This document shows positions 1 to 8,837 of a stretch of 64,000 nt of DNA, one piece after another. Both the position numbers and the translations under genes were made by a program. The number at the start of each line of letters is the position of its first letter. Position 1 is the stretch's first letter. The notes under the pieces are model-generated. The model was given only the letters and a program-made list of their open reading frames with translations. It searched no databases and was not told where the DNA came from. Origin of the DNA: Lysobacteraceae bacterium PS02065 (GTDB taxonomy: Bacteria; Pseudomonadota; Gammaproteobacteria; Xanthomonadales; Rhodanobacteraceae); contig JASCPI010000020.1 in the NCBI GenBank assembly GCA_029959555.1, positions 17,922-81,921 on the forward strand, given 5' to 3'.

Positions 1-1188
1 CACGAGGCTAAGATCGAGTGTCCGCGCGCCCGGCAGCACGCGGTCCAGTGCGTCGCCGCGCAGGCTCCACAGCCGAGCGAACAGCCCGGCGTGCAGGTCG
101 CGCGCATCGTTGAGTACCTTGTAGTCGCGATCCTCGAGCAGGTTGGCGCGCTCGACCGCGATCTGCTCGCCCGCGACACGCCCGCCGCGCAGGCCGCCGC
201 CGAGGATCCAGTACGTGGTGCCGTGGCCGTGGTCGGTGCCGCGGTTGCCGTTCTCGCGGAACGTGCGTCCGAACTCCGAGGCCACGACGACGACGGTATC
301 GTCCCAGGCGTCGCCGAGACTGGTCGCGAGCGCGGCGAGGCCGGCGCCGAGCGATGCGAGGTTGTCGGCGAGCAGTCCCGTCGCGCCGCCCTGGTTGACG
401 TGCGTGTCCCATCCGCCGACATCGACGAAGCCGAGGCGGTAACGGTCGCGCATGAGCGTGCCGATGCGCGCCGCTTCGCGCTCGAAGCCACGCACGCCGA
501 GTGCGCCGCGGCTCGCCGAAGGATCCTGCCCGGCGAATTCGCTCGCCAACTCGTCGCGCAGTTCGAGTCCGCGACGGACGTCGGCGGCGAGCGGATCATC
601 CTCGTACAGCGCCACGAGGCGTTCCGCCTGCGCAGGTGCCACGGCTGCGCGCAGGCGGCCGCGCAGCGACAGGTTAGGGATCCTCGGACCGCCCTCGAAC
701 GCGAGAGGCAGCGCGTCGGTGAACGCCATCGCGTCGATGCCGTCGAGTTCGGCGGCCAGGCGCGCGAGGAAGCCCGTGCGGCGTCCTTTTGCACGGGCGT
801 CGCCGTAGCCCGCCTCGAAATGGGCCTGGGTCTCGAAATGGCTGCGCGAGAGATCGTGCGTGCCGGCGAACGGCACGAACGCGACCTGTCCGGCGTCGTA
901 CAGCGGCGCGATCGACGCACGCAAGGCCGGTGCGAGTGCCCATTCGGCGTCGAGCCGCAGCGCTCCGGCGCCGTCGTCGCCACGCCGCGGTGGGGCGATC
1001 GCAAGATTCGGCCGTGCGCTGCGGTAGAAGTCGCTCGCGTACGGCACGAGCGCCGCGTTCGCGTCGTAGCCGCCGCGCAGGAACACGAGCAGGAAGCGCG
1101 CCGGTGACGAGGGGGCCGCGTACAGCCGTCCGCCGCAGGCCAGGGCGAGCGAGGCAGCGAATCCTCGCAGGAGATCGCGACGATGCAT
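1..1188 (-). CDS. DUF1501 family exported protein (C-terminus cut by the window edge)
   Basis: The frame begins at an ATG with a GGAGGA ribosome site about 7 bases upstream and stays open to the left edge, so about 396 codons are visible and the C-terminus is missing. The N-terminus (MHRRDLLRG then a hydrophobic run) looks like a twin-arginine signal, so export of a folded protein is likely. A TDHGHG motif followed by YW and a GGGLRGG loop near residue 320 is typical of DUF1501 proteins, which have an alkaline-phosphatase/sulfatase-like fold but no established function. It lies 19 bases downstream of a DUF1800 gene, its usual partner, and the two are probably co-transcribed. The substrate cannot be inferred. 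Confidence 0.85.
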   Translation of the reverse strand, partial: MHRRDLLRGFAASLALACGGRLYAAPSSPARFLLVFLRGGYDANAALVPYASDFYRSARPNLAIAPPRRGDDGAGALRLDAEWALAPALRASIAPLYDAGQVAFVPFAGTHDLSRSHFETQAHFEAGYGDARAKGRRTGFLARLAAELDGIDAMAFTDALPLAFEGGPRIPNLSLRGRLRAAVAPAQAERLVALYEDDPLAADVRRGLELRDELASEFAGQDPSASRGALGVRGFEREAARIGTLMRDRYRLGFVDVGGWDTHVNQGGATGLLADNLASLGAGLAALATSLGDAWDDTVVVVASEFGRTFRENGNRGTDHGHGTTYWILGGGLRGGRVAGEQIAVERANLLEDRDYKVLNDARDLHAGLFARLWSLRGDALDRVLPGARTLDLSLV

Positions 1189-1207
1189 GGCGGATGTCCT
1201 CCGGAGG

Positions 1208-2689
1208 TCAATAGCGGTTGAAGGCAGGCGATGCGAGCTGAAGGGCACGTTTTTCGCGAGGCGTCGGTGCCGAGGCGACCACGGCCCGCGCATCGTCGTC
1301 GAGGCGCGCGTCGACGACGGTGTCGAGCAGGGTCGGTAACGACGGGGCCGGCAGGCGTGCGGCGAGTGCGCCCGCGATCTCGAAGCGTTTCGCGAGCTGC
1401 CCGGGCGACGTCCATGCGGTCGAAACCAGCGGATGTCCATCGGGCGTGAGGCGCGTGAACGGTGCCTGGCCCAGCATCTCGAGCCATGTCGCCGCCTGGC
1501 TTGCTTCGATGTCGGCACCGGTCGCGCGAAGCGACGAGACGATGAACCGGTACGGATCCTTGTAGCGCGTGCCCGTCGACGCGGCGAACGTCTCGTCGGT
1601 CAGCAGCGTGCGCATCACGGCACCGATATCGCCGCGTGTACGCTGGAACGTCGCCGCCATGCGCGCGACGAGTGCCTCGGGTGGCGTGTCGTCGACGAAG
1701 GCCTGCGCGATCCTCGTCGAGACGAAGCGCGCGCACGCGGGCTGGGCGACGAGCAGGTCGACCGCACGCTCGATCTCGTCGATGCCGCCGCCGCGGATCG
1801 TGGTGCCGAGAAGGGTCTTGTCGCCACGCACGTGCCGCCTCGGCACGAAGCCGCCGTCGACGTCGCCCGCGTCGGGCAGCGTGAGTCCGCTGAGGACACG
1901 CGCGAGCTGCTGCACGTCGGCCTGCGTGTAGCCTGCATCGACGCCGAGCACGTGCAGCTCCATGAGCTCGCGCGCGAAGTTCTCGTTGGGCTTGCCGGCG
2001 CGGTTGCGCGCGTTGTCGAGGTACACGAGCATCGCCGGATGGCGCAGCGTGGCGAGCACGAGGTCGCGGAAGCGGCCGAGCGCATGCGGACGGATCGCGT
2101 GTTCGGCGTAGTCGCCGACGAACCACGCGGTCGCGGCCTTGCCGCGGAACACGCTGAACTGGTCGAGCCAGAACGTCGTCATGCGTTCCTGCAGCTGCGC
2201 AGGCGAATGCACGCTGCGCAGCACGCGCACCTGTGCGGCCTCGGAGGCGAGCGCGAGTCCGCGTTGCCGTGCCTCGCGCCGCAGGCGTGCCCGTGTGGGG
2301 TCGTCGGCGGCCGTGCGGATCGCGGTCTGGCGCGACGCGAACTCCGCGAGCAGGGCGGCCATGTCGAGACGCGACACCGCGAGGGCGTCGACTTCGGCGG
2401 CTACGGATGGTGGAAGCGCGTCGTCGCGGGCGGCGAGCTGCTCGTCGAGGAAGCGGGCCCTTCCGATCGCGCCCAGACGCTCGAGACTGCGGGCATCGGC
2501 GCCGAACGCGACGCGGTCGAGCCAGGCGAGGTCGTCCGTCGTGCCGGTACGCGTCCCCGCTGGGGAGAACGGCGCGGCCACGGGTGGAGCGGCATCGGCC
2601 TCGGAGCGGGGCGTCGGCGACCCGGAAGCCCATACGGGGGCGACGAGCGTCAAGGCGATGCAGAGGAACGGACGCGGATCGCGGAACAT
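1208..2689 (-). CDS. DUF1800 domain-containing exported protein
   Basis: 493 residues starting MFRDPRPF, with a short positive N-terminus and a hydrophobic signal peptide ending near ASG. An in-frame GTG 12 bases upstream (2701) is possible, but the ATG at 2689 has GGAG at the right distance. After a linker, the DLAWLDRVAFG segment and the alpha-helical body match DUF1800 proteins, which are secreted and of unknown function. It is the first gene of a two-gene unit with the DUF1501 gene downstream. Such pairs recur in many bacteria and are thought to work together outside the cytoplasm, but no reaction is known. No odd base usage was seen. Confidence 0.85.
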   Translation of the reverse strand: MFRDPRPFLCIALTLVAPVWASGSPTPRSEADAAPPVAAPFSPAGTRTGTTDDLAWLDRVAFGADARSLERLGAIGRARFLDEQLAARDDALPPSVAAEVDALAVSRLDMAALLAEFASRQTAIRTAADDPTRARLRREARQRGLALASEAAQVRVLRSVHSPAQLQERMTTFWLDQFSVFRGKAATAWFVGDYAEHAIRPHALGRFRDLVLATLRHPAMLVYLDNARNRAGKPNENFARELMELHVLGVDAGYTQADVQQLARVLSGLTLPDAGDVDGGFVPRRHVRGDKTLLGTTIRGGGIDEIERAVDLLVAQPACARFVSTRIAQAFVDDTPPEALVARMAATFQRTRGDIGAVMRTLLTDETFAASTGTRYKDPYRFIVSSLRATGADIEASQAATWLEMLGQAPFTRLTPDGHPLVSTAWTSPGQLAKRFEIAGALAARLPAPSLPTLLDTVVDARLDDDARAVVASAPTPREKRALQLASPAFNRY

Positions 2690-2839
2690 CACGATCTCCA
2701 CGAAGGCGCACGGGGCGCGATCGTCACCTCAACGCACGGGCACGGAATCGGTTGACGTCGGTCCTCGGTCCTCGGCCGTCGACTCGGCCGCACAGCTGAA
2801 CGAGGCGAGTGAACGACTGGGGGTTGGGTGCGGGTACGC

Positions 2840-3610
2840 CTAGGCGCGCGCGTCCACGCCGAGAGGCGCGACCGACACGCCCGCGGCGACGATGCCTTCG
2901 CGCAGGGCGCGCGCGAACGTCGCGGCATCGGCGCGATCGCCGTGCACGCACAGCGTGTCGGCGACGACGGTCAGGAGCGTGCCGTCGACGGTCGCGACAG
3001 GACGGCCCGTCGCGATCGCGAGCGCCTGCGCGACCGCGTCGTCGACGTCGTCGATCACGGCGCCGGGTGTGCCGCGTGCAGCGAGGCTGCCGTCGGCGCG
3101 ATAGCGGCGATCAGCGAACGCTTCATGTGCCACGCGCAGTCCGGCGCGGACGCCGGCCGACGTGAGTTCGCTCGCGGCGAGGCCGACGAGCACGAGCCTG
3201 GCGTCGACATCGCGCACGGCCGCGGCGATGGCGTCGGCCAGCGTGCGGTCGCGCGCGGCCATGTTGTAGAGCGCGCCGTGCGGTTTGACGTGGACGAGGT
3301 GCGTACCGGCGGCACGTGCGAACGCGGCGAGCGCACCCACCTGGTACACGACGATCGCATACGCCTCCTCGGCACCGATGCGCATCTCGCGGCGGCCGAA
3401 GCCCTGCAGGTCCGGCAGCGACGGATGCGCACCGATCGCGACGCCGTGGGTGACGGCCGCGGCGACGGTCGCGCGCATCGTTGCGGGATCGCCCGCGTGG
3501 AAGCCGCAGGCGACGTTGGCCGAGGTCACGTACGGCAGCACGCCGAGGTCGTCGCCCATGCGCCATGCGCCGAACGATTCGCCGAGGTCGCAGTTGAGGT
3601 CGAGGGTCAT
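2840..3610 (-). CDS. pxpA: 5-oxoprolinase subunit A (LamB/YcsF family)
   Basis: 256 residues. The start MTLDLNCDLGESFG is the hallmark of the LamB/YcsF family, and the histidine-rich motifs GFHAGD and HVKPHGALYN follow. With PxpB and PxpC it forms the ATP-dependent enzyme that opens 5-oxoproline (pyroglutamate) to glutamate, a damage-clearing step in the cytoplasm. The ATG overlaps the stop codon of pxpC by four bases (ATGA), so translation is coupled. Gene order is pxpB-pxpC-pxpA behind dienelactone-hydrolase and HIT genes. The length is usual for the family (about 250 residues). Confidence 0.95.
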   Translation of the reverse strand: MTLDLNCDLGESFGAWRMGDDLGVLPYVTSANVACGFHAGDPATMRATVAAAVTHGVAIGAHPSLPDLQGFGRREMRIGAEEAYAIVVYQVGALAAFARAAGTHLVHVKPHGALYNMAARDRTLADAIAAAVRDVDARLVLVGLAASELTSAGVRAGLRVAHEAFADRRYRADGSLAARGTPGAVIDDVDDAVAQALAIATGRPVATVDGTLLTVVADTLCVHGDRADAATFARALREGIVAAGVSVAPLGVDARA

Positions 3611-4554
3611 GGGCGTCGTTCGCGGATCGCGCGCAGCAGCGCATCGAGTTGCAGGCGTCGCGCAATGTAGCGCGATTGCGCCTGCGCCGCGGTGGTCGCG
3701 ACGAAGCGCACGCCGTCGCCGGGACGGCGCTGGGCGAGCCGCCCCGCATCGATCGCGGCGACCTGGCCGATCAGCGGATAGCCGCCGGTCACCGGATGCT
3801 CGGCCATGAGCACGATCGGCGTGCCGCCGGGCGGCAACTGCAGCGTGCCGCGCGTGACGGGGCTTGATACGAGCTCGATCGGCGCGGTGAGCGTGAGCGG
3901 CACGCCCTCGAGCCTGTAACCGACGCGATTGGAATGGTTGCCGATCCGGAATGCCTCGCCGAACAAGGCCTCGCGCGATCGCGCATCGAGTGCGTCGGCG
4001 TGAGCTCCGGGCACGAGCGCGATCGGCAGGCGCGGGTCGGCGTCGAACCATGGCGTGGGGTCGAGTCCCCACGTCGCGCCGGGCGGCGGATCGGCGGCGT
4101 CGCCGAGCGCGAGCGTGTCGCCGTCGCGCAGCGCGGGCGGGCCGAGGCCTGCGTTGAGATCCGACGCGGCGCTGCCGAGCACGCGTGGCACGTCGACACC
4201 GCCGTCGATCGCGAGCACGGCACGTGCACCGTGGCGCAGGCGCGAGGCGTCGACGAGGCTGCCGGCCTCGACGCGCAGGCGACGCCATGTCGGTCGCGCG
4301 ACACCGTCGATGAGCAGATCCACGTCGGCGCCGCAGACCGCGATCGATGCCGCGCGCGCGAAGCGCAGGCGCGGCCCGACCAGGGTCATCTCGAGTGCGG
4401 GCGCATCCGATGCATTGCCGACGAGGGCGTTGGCGAGTTCGAGCGCGTCGGCGTCCATCGCGCCGGCACGACCGACACCGGCACCGGCATGACCGGCGCG
4501 GCCGCCGTCCTGCACGCTCGTGAGCACGCCCGCGCGGATCACCTCGATGCTCAT
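3607..4554 (-). CDS. pxpC: 5-oxoprolinase subunit C (biotin-dependent carboxyltransferase family)
   Basis: 315 residues starting MSIEVIRAGVLTSVQDGGR, the conserved beginning of PxpC/KipA proteins, with the P-G-G-TPIVL segment near the C-terminus. It is the partner of PxpB in the 5-oxoprolinase complex. The ATG overlaps the end of pxpB (ATGA) and its own stop overlaps the start of pxpA, so the three subunits are translationally chained. The frame can be extended upstream on paper, but that part would lie inside pxpB and has no conserved sequence. Despite the family name, biotin carboxylation is not implied. Confidence 0.93.
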   Translation of the reverse strand: MSIEVIRAGVLTSVQDGGRAGHAGAGVGRAGAMDADALELANALVGNASDAPALEMTLVGPRLRFARAASIAVCGADVDLLIDGVARPTWRRLRVEAGSLVDASRLRHGARAVLAIDGGVDVPRVLGSAASDLNAGLGPPALRDGDTLALGDAADPPPGATWGLDPTPWFDADPRLPIALVPGAHADALDARSREALFGEAFRIGNHSNRVGYRLEGVPLTLTAPIELVSSPVTRGTLQLPPGGTPIVLMAEHPVTGGYPLIGQVAAIDAGRLAQRRPGDGVRFVATTAAQAQSRYIARRLQLDALLRAIRERRP

Positions 4555-5252
4555 GCGGGCACGAAGCGCACGCGGTCGCCCGCACGCAGCAGCGCCGGCG
4601 AGGGCCGCGAGGCGTCGAAGAGCACGAGTGGCGTGCGCCCGACGAGGCGCCAGCCGCCGGGCAGGGCGCTCGGGTAGATGCCGGTCTGCGCGCCACCGAT
4701 CGCGACCGATCCGGCCGGCACGCGCGTGCGCGGCGAGGCGAGGCGCGGCGCATGCAGCACGGGATCGAGGCCGAGCAGGTAAGGGAATCCGGGGGCGAAG
4801 CCGAGCATCGCGACGCGGTACGTCACCGCGGCATGGCGCGCGATCGCGTCGTCGACGGTGAGTCCGGCGTTCGCGGCCAGCGCGGCCAGATCGGGACCGT
4901 CGTCGCCGCCGTAATGAACGGGCACTTCGACGAGTCGCCCGTCGTCCTCGTCGACCGTCGTCACCTGCGCGACGATCTCGCGCACGCGTGCGGCGAGACG
5001 CGACGAGGCCGGTTCGGCCTCGTCGTCGTGCGAGCGCCATGTCGTCGTCGTGATCCACGCGAGCGGGTCGTAATGGATCGCGAGCGAGGCGTAGGCCGGC
5101 ACGAGGTCGAGCATGCCCGGCAATGCCGCGTCGCGCAGCGCGGCGGCTACGGCGTGGACGCGGGCATTGAGTGCGAGGTCGATGCGTTCGCCGAAACGCA
5201 GCACGAGCACGCTCTCGCCGAGCGGTTCGATCGCGGGTTCCGTGATCGTCAC
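4551..5252 (-). CDS. pxpB: 5-oxoprolinase subunit B (KipI family)
   Basis: 233 residues from a GTG start. The segment EVPVHYGG.DGPDL in the middle, followed by MLGFAPGFPYLLGLD and the TGIYP..LPGGW block, is the conserved core of PxpB/KipI. It acts with PxpC and PxpA in ATP-dependent cleavage of 5-oxoproline. The GTG follows the stop of the HIT gene by seven bases. No ATG is available at a sensible place in the frame, and the GTG puts conserved residues (EPLGESVLVLRF) close to the N-terminus, as in relatives. The ribosome site is weak, consistent with coupling to upstream translation. Confidence 0.92.
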   Translation of the reverse strand: MTITEPAIEPLGESVLVLRFGERIDLALNARVHAVAAALRDAALPGMLDLVPAYASLAIHYDPLAWITTTTWRSHDDEAEPASSRLAARVREIVAQVTTVDEDDGRLVEVPVHYGGDDGPDLAALAANAGLTVDDAIARHAAVTYRVAMLGFAPGFPYLLGLDPVLHAPRLASPRTRVPAGSVAIGGAQTGIYPSALPGGWRLVGRTPLVLFDASRPSPALLRAGDRVRFVPA

Positions 5253-5259
5253 GCGAGGA

Positions 5260-5676
5260 TCAGGGTGCGCCGAGCGCGGCACGCAGCGCCGCGACGCGTG
5301 CCGCGGCATCGGCCGGCGTGTACGCCTCGCGTGTTCCGTGGCCCCACACCGGCGCGGGCCAGGCGGCGTCGCCGATGCGGCGCTGGATCACGTGCACGTG
5401 CAGTTGCGCGACGACGTTGCCGAGCGTGGCGACGTTGAGCTTGTCGCCCGGTGCGACCACGCGCAGCGCCCCGGCGGCATGGTTGATCTCGTCGAGCAGG
5501 CGCCGCTGCACGTCGGCGGGCAGGTCGGTCAGGTCGCGCGCATCGGCCACGCGCGGCACGAGGATGAGCCAGGCGAAGCGCGCGTCGTCCATGAGCAGCA
5601 GCCGGCTCAGCGGCAGCTCGGCGACCGCGTGCGTGTCGCCGGCGAGGCGCGCGTCGAGCGTGAACACGCCGCTCAT
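5260..5676 (-). CDS. HIT-family (histidine triad) protein
   Basis: 138 residues beginning [15 protein letters not shown]. The C-terminal half contains LHVHVIQRR, which fits the HxHxH-like nucleotide-binding triad in the variant HVHVI form, preceded by NVATLGNVVAQ. HIT proteins hydrolyse or transfer nucleotide conjugates, such as AMP-lysine or dinucleoside polyphosphates; which of these applies is not visible. It overlaps the upstream hydrolase gene by four bases (ATGA) and precedes pxpB, so it belongs to the same operon. A direct link with 5-oxoproline metabolism is not known. Confidence 0.85.
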   Translation of the reverse strand: MSGVFTLDARLAGDTHAVAELPLSRLLLMDDARFAWLILVPRVADARDLTDLPADVQRRLLDEINHAAGALRVVAPGDKLNVATLGNVVAQLHVHVIQRRIGDAAWPAPVWGHGTREAYTPADAAARVAALRAALGAP

Positions 5677-6344
5677 GCCGCACCGCCGAGGTGGCGCGCG
5701 AAGAACGCGAGCGTGCGGCCCCACGCCAGCGTCGCGCTCGCCGGCTCGTGGTCGGCGCGCACATCGCAGTGGAAGCCGTGTCCGGCCGGGTAGGTGTACA
5801 GCTCGGCGTCGGGCAGCGTGTCGCAGTGGCGCTGCACGGCCTCGGGCGGAATCGAGGCGTCGCGTTCGCCGAAGTGGAACTGCAGAGGCGCACGCGCGGG
5901 TTCGTCGAGGAACTGCACGTTGCGCGCGCCGTAGAAGCTCACCGCGGGCAGGCCGAGCCGGGTCGCCGCGAGCAGCGCGACCGTGCCGCCCCAGCAGTAG
6001 CCGACCACGCCGACGCGGCCCGCCGAGGCGATCGCTTCGGCCGCGCTGCCGACATCCTCGACGGCACGCTCGAGGCCGAGTTCGGTGATCAGCGCCCGGC
6101 CGCGCGCGATGCCGGCCTCGTCGTAGCCGAGTTCGACGCCTTCCTCGAGGTGGTCGAAGAACGCCGGTGCGATGGCGACGTAACCGGCGCGTGCGAAGCG
6201 GTCGACGAGGCTGCGGACGTGCGCGTTGACGCCGAAGATCTCCTGCGCGACGACGATGCCGCCGATCGGCGCGCCGTCCGGATCGGCACGGTAGGCCCCG
6301 ATGCACTGCATGCGGGAGGTGGTGAGGCGGAGCGTCTGTGCCAT
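5673..6344 (-). CDS. dienelactone hydrolase family protein
   Basis: 223 residues starting MAQTLRLTT, with a GGAGG ribosome site 6-9 bases upstream. A GYCWGG nucleophile motif (cysteine as nucleophile) and PAGHGF near the C-terminus carrying the catalytic histidine identify an alpha/beta-fold dienelactone hydrolase. Known members act on lactones or esters in aromatic degradation, but many are general detoxifying hydrolases and the substrate is unknown. It is the first gene of the run leading to HIT and pxpBCA, and it is divergent from rimO. An extra in-frame ATG about 100 bases upstream would add unconserved sequence across the rimO promoter and is rejected. Confidence 0.9.
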   Translation of the reverse strand: MAQTLRLTTSRMQCIGAYRADPDGAPIGGIVVAQEIFGVNAHVRSLVDRFARAGYVAIAPAFFDHLEEGVELGYDEAGIARGRALITELGLERAVEDVGSAAEAIASAGRVGVVGYCWGGTVALLAATRLGLPAVSFYGARNVQFLDEPARAPLQFHFGERDASIPPEAVQRHCDTLPDAELYTYPAGHGFHCDVRADHEPASATLAWGRTLAFFARHLGGAA

Positions 6345-6389
6345 GCGGGCCTCCTCGGGGCGGAAGTATCGCGCGCGGGCGCGGGCGGG

Positions 6390-6395
6390 TAGACT
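6390..6395 (+). promoter_or_regulatory. putative -10 element of rimO
   Basis: TAGACT followed by GC-only sequence, 35 bases before the rimO ATG. There is no recognisable -35. The same pattern of TAnnnT plus a G/C discriminator recurs in front of many genes in this window. Confidence 0.45.
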
Positions 6396-6430
6396 GGCGG
6401 GCTGATTCATCCGCAGATCGGCAGGCACGC

Positions 6431-7789
6431 ATGTCACGTCGCGCACCCAAGGTCGGCTTCGTCAGTCTCGGTTGTCCGAAGGCGCTGGTCGATTCCGAAC
6501 GCATCCTCACCCAGTTGCGGGTGGAAGGCTACACGATCGTTCCGCAGTACGACGACGCCGACGTGGTCGTCGTCAACACCTGCGGCTTCATCGAGGCCGC
6601 GGTCGAGGAATCGCTCGACGCGATCGGCGAGGCGCTCGCCGAGAACGGCAAGGTCATCGTGACGGGCTGCCTCGGCAAGCGCGCGGACCTGATCCGCGAG
6701 ACCCATCCCGACGTGCTCGCGATCACCGGCCCGCAGGATTACGCGAGCGTGGTCGGCGCGGTGCACGAGATCCTGCCGCCGAAGCACGAGCCGTTCCTCG
6801 ACCTCGTGCCGCCGGCCGGCCTCAAGCTCACGCCCAAGCATTACGCCTACCTCAAGATTTCCGAGGGCTGCAACCACCGCTGCACGTTCTGCATCATCCC
6901 GTCGATGCGCGGCGACCTCGTGTCGCGTCCGGTCGACGAGGTGCTCGGCGAGGCCGAGCGCCTCGTGCGCGGCGGCGTCAAGGAGCTGCTCGTGATCTCG
7001 CAGGACACCAGCGCCTACGGTGTCGACGTGAAGTACGCCGAGCGCAGCTGGCGCGGCAAGCCCTACCAGACGCGCATGAAGGCGCTCTGCGAAGGCCTGT
7101 CCGAACTCGGCGTGTGGACGCGCCTGCACTACGTCTACCCGTACCCGCACGTCGACGACGTGATCCCGCTGATGGCCGAGGGCAAGCTGCTGCCGTACCT
7201 CGACATCCCGTTCCAGCACGCGAGCCCGCGCATCCTGCGCCTCATGAAGCGCCCCGGCGCGGTCGACAAGGTGCTCGCGCGCGTGCGCAACTGGCGTGCG
7301 ATGTGTCCGGAACTGACGATCCGCAGCACCTTCATCGTCGGCTTTCCGGGCGAGACCGAGGCCGAGTTCGAGGAGCTGCTCGACTTCCTGCGCGAGGCCG
7401 AGCTCGATCGCGTCGGCGCGTTCGCGTACTCGCCCGTCGACGGCGCCAAGGCCAACGACCTGCCGGATCCGGTGCCCGAGGAGGTCAAGCAGGAACGCCT
7501 CGAACGCTTCATGGAGGTGCAGGCCGAGATCTCGGCGGTGCGCCTCGGCCGCAAGATCGGCACGCGCCAGCGCGTGCTCGTCGACGCGGTCCACGACGGC
7601 CTCGCGGTCGCGCGTTCGATGGCCGATGCCCCCGAGATCGACGGCGTCGTCCACATCGAGGACGGCGGCAAGCTCAAGCCGGGCCAGTTCGTCGACGTCG
7701 ACGTGGTCACCGCCGACGACCACGACCTGTTCGCGCGCATCGCGCCGAAGACCGACGCGCGCCTGCCGCCGATCGTCTCGACGCGCTGA
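6431..7789 (+). CDS. rimO: ribosomal protein S12 methylthiotransferase RimO
   Basis: 452 residues. The N-terminal UPF0004 domain has cysteines C15, C51 and C80 for one 4Fe-4S cluster. The radical-SAM domain carries C147, C151 and C154 (CNHRCTFC) for the second cluster, and a TRAM-like region closes the protein. RimO adds a methylthio group to the conserved aspartate of ribosomal protein S12 using S-adenosylmethionine. The start [18 protein letters not shown] matches the family; an upstream in-frame ATG would run through the promoter. It is followed after 13 bases by a DUF3025 gene, probably in the same transcript. Confidence 0.97.
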   Translation: MSRRAPKVGFVSLGCPKALVDSERILTQLRVEGYTIVPQYDDADVVVVNTCGFIEAAVEESLDAIGEALAENGKVIVTGCLGKRADLIRETHPDVLAITGPQDYASVVGAVHEILPPKHEPFLDLVPPAGLKLTPKHYAYLKISEGCNHRCTFCIIPSMRGDLVSRPVDEVLGEAERLVRGGVKELLVISQDTSAYGVDVKYAERSWRGKPYQTRMKALCEGLSELGVWTRLHYVYPYPHVDDVIPLMAEGKLLPYLDIPFQHASPRILRLMKRPGAVDKVLARVRNWRAMCPELTIRSTFIVGFPGETEAEFEELLDFLREAELDRVGAFAYSPVDGAKANDLPDPVPEEVKQERLERFMEVQAEISAVRLGRKIGTRQRVLVDAVHDGLAVARSMADAPEIDGVVHIEDGGKLKPGQFVDVDVVTADDHDLFARIAPKTDARLPPIVSTR

Positions 7790-7802
7790 GCGGCGCGCGA
7801 CG

Positions 7803-8657
7803 GTGCGCTTTGTCGCCCCGCCACCCGAAGCGGTCGCCGATGGCGTCTGGACGCGAGCGCCGCTCGACGACTGGTCCGGCGCGTTCGACGCGTGGATGCC
7901 GCGCCCACACTGGCCGTCGATCGAGGCGCTCGACGCCGCACGCGCAGCGGCCCAGCAACGCGACGGTATCGCGCGTCCGCGCATCGTCGCGCAGGACCGC
8001 GCCCTGCTCGACGACGGCCTGCATTACGAGCAGCGCATCGCCGCCGGCCTGCTCGCGACGCGCGAGGCGAGCTGGCACGATCTCTTCAATGCGCTGGTCT
8101 GGTTGCGTTTCCCGCGCATCAAGCGTGCGCTCAACGCCGGGCAGGTCGCCGGCATCGCCGCGGTCGGCACGCGAGAGCGCACGCGCGTGCAGTGCGCGCT
8201 GACGCACTTCGACGAAGCCGGCGCAATCGTGCTGTGCGACGACGACGAACTCATCGCCTGCTGGGACGCGCACGACTGGAAAGGCCTGTTCCACGCGCGC
8301 CGTGATGCCTGGGGTTCGCGCATCGCCGTGCACGTGTTCGGCCATGCGCTGCTCGAGCACGCCTTGTGCCGCGACATGCCGGCGGTGGCCAAGGCCGTCG
8401 TGTTGCGCGTGCCGCACGGTGACGTGGCGGCATGCGCGTCCGCGCAGGCACGTGACCGACTCGACGCGCGCGTCGCGGCGGCGATCACGGGCGGAGTGCT
8501 GCTCGACGACCCGCAACACCTGCGCCCGCTCCCGCTCGCAGGCGTGCCGGGCTGGCACCCGCGAGGCGGCGAGGCCGCGTTCTACGACGAAACCCCGTGC
8601 TTCCGCCCGTTGCGCGAGGGGCGCCGTTATCCCGCGCCGCAACACGAACCGGCCTGA
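7803..8657 (+). CDS. DUF3025 domain-containing protein
   Basis: 284 residues from a GTG start 13 bases after the rimO stop. The motif WHDLFNALVWLRFPRIKRALN is the signature of DUF3025, a family of unknown function found mainly in beta- and gammaproteobacteria. A GWHP motif and FYDETPCFRP lie near the C-terminus. No signal peptide or membrane segment is visible, so it is probably cytoplasmic. The start is chosen because conserved sequence begins shortly after it and upstream in-frame starts lie within rimO. Its role next to rimO is not known. Confidence 0.85.
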   Translation: MRFVAPPPEAVADGVWTRAPLDDWSGAFDAWMPRPHWPSIEALDAARAAAQQRDGIARPRIVAQDRALLDDGLHYEQRIAAGLLATREASWHDLFNALVWLRFPRIKRALNAGQVAGIAAVGTRERTRVQCALTHFDEAGAIVLCDDDELIACWDAHDWKGLFHARRDAWGSRIAVHVFGHALLEHALCRDMPAVAKAVVLRVPHGDVAACASAQARDRLDARVAAAITGGVLLDDPQHLRPLPLAGVPGWHPRGGEAAFYDETPCFRPLREGRRYPAPQHEPA

Positions 8658-8665
8658 TCCCGCGG

Positions 8666-8694
8666 GGAACTTTCCGCGGCCTTTGCTGTACATT
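8666..8694 (+). promoter_or_regulatory. putative promoter of the ABC operon
   Basis: A GGAACTT heptamer (8666-8672) is followed 16 bases later by TACATT (8689-8694), then a GC-rich start region. TACATT fits a sigma-70 -10 box. GGAACTT resembles the -35 of RpoE/AlgU-type ECF sigma factors, but no ECF -10 (TCTGA-like) is obvious. The leader to the ATG at 8838 is about 140 bases. Confidence 0.35.
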
Positions 8695-8837
8695 GCGCAG
8701 CGCTCGCGCACCCCCTCGGCGTCCCGCGCCTGGTTCCCGACCCATCGGAGCCACGGCACGGCCGTGCCGACGGTGCGCCTCGCGTCGCGTCCCCGGCGCG
8801 ATCTTTCCACATGCCACATCAGCATCAGGGTGAGCCG

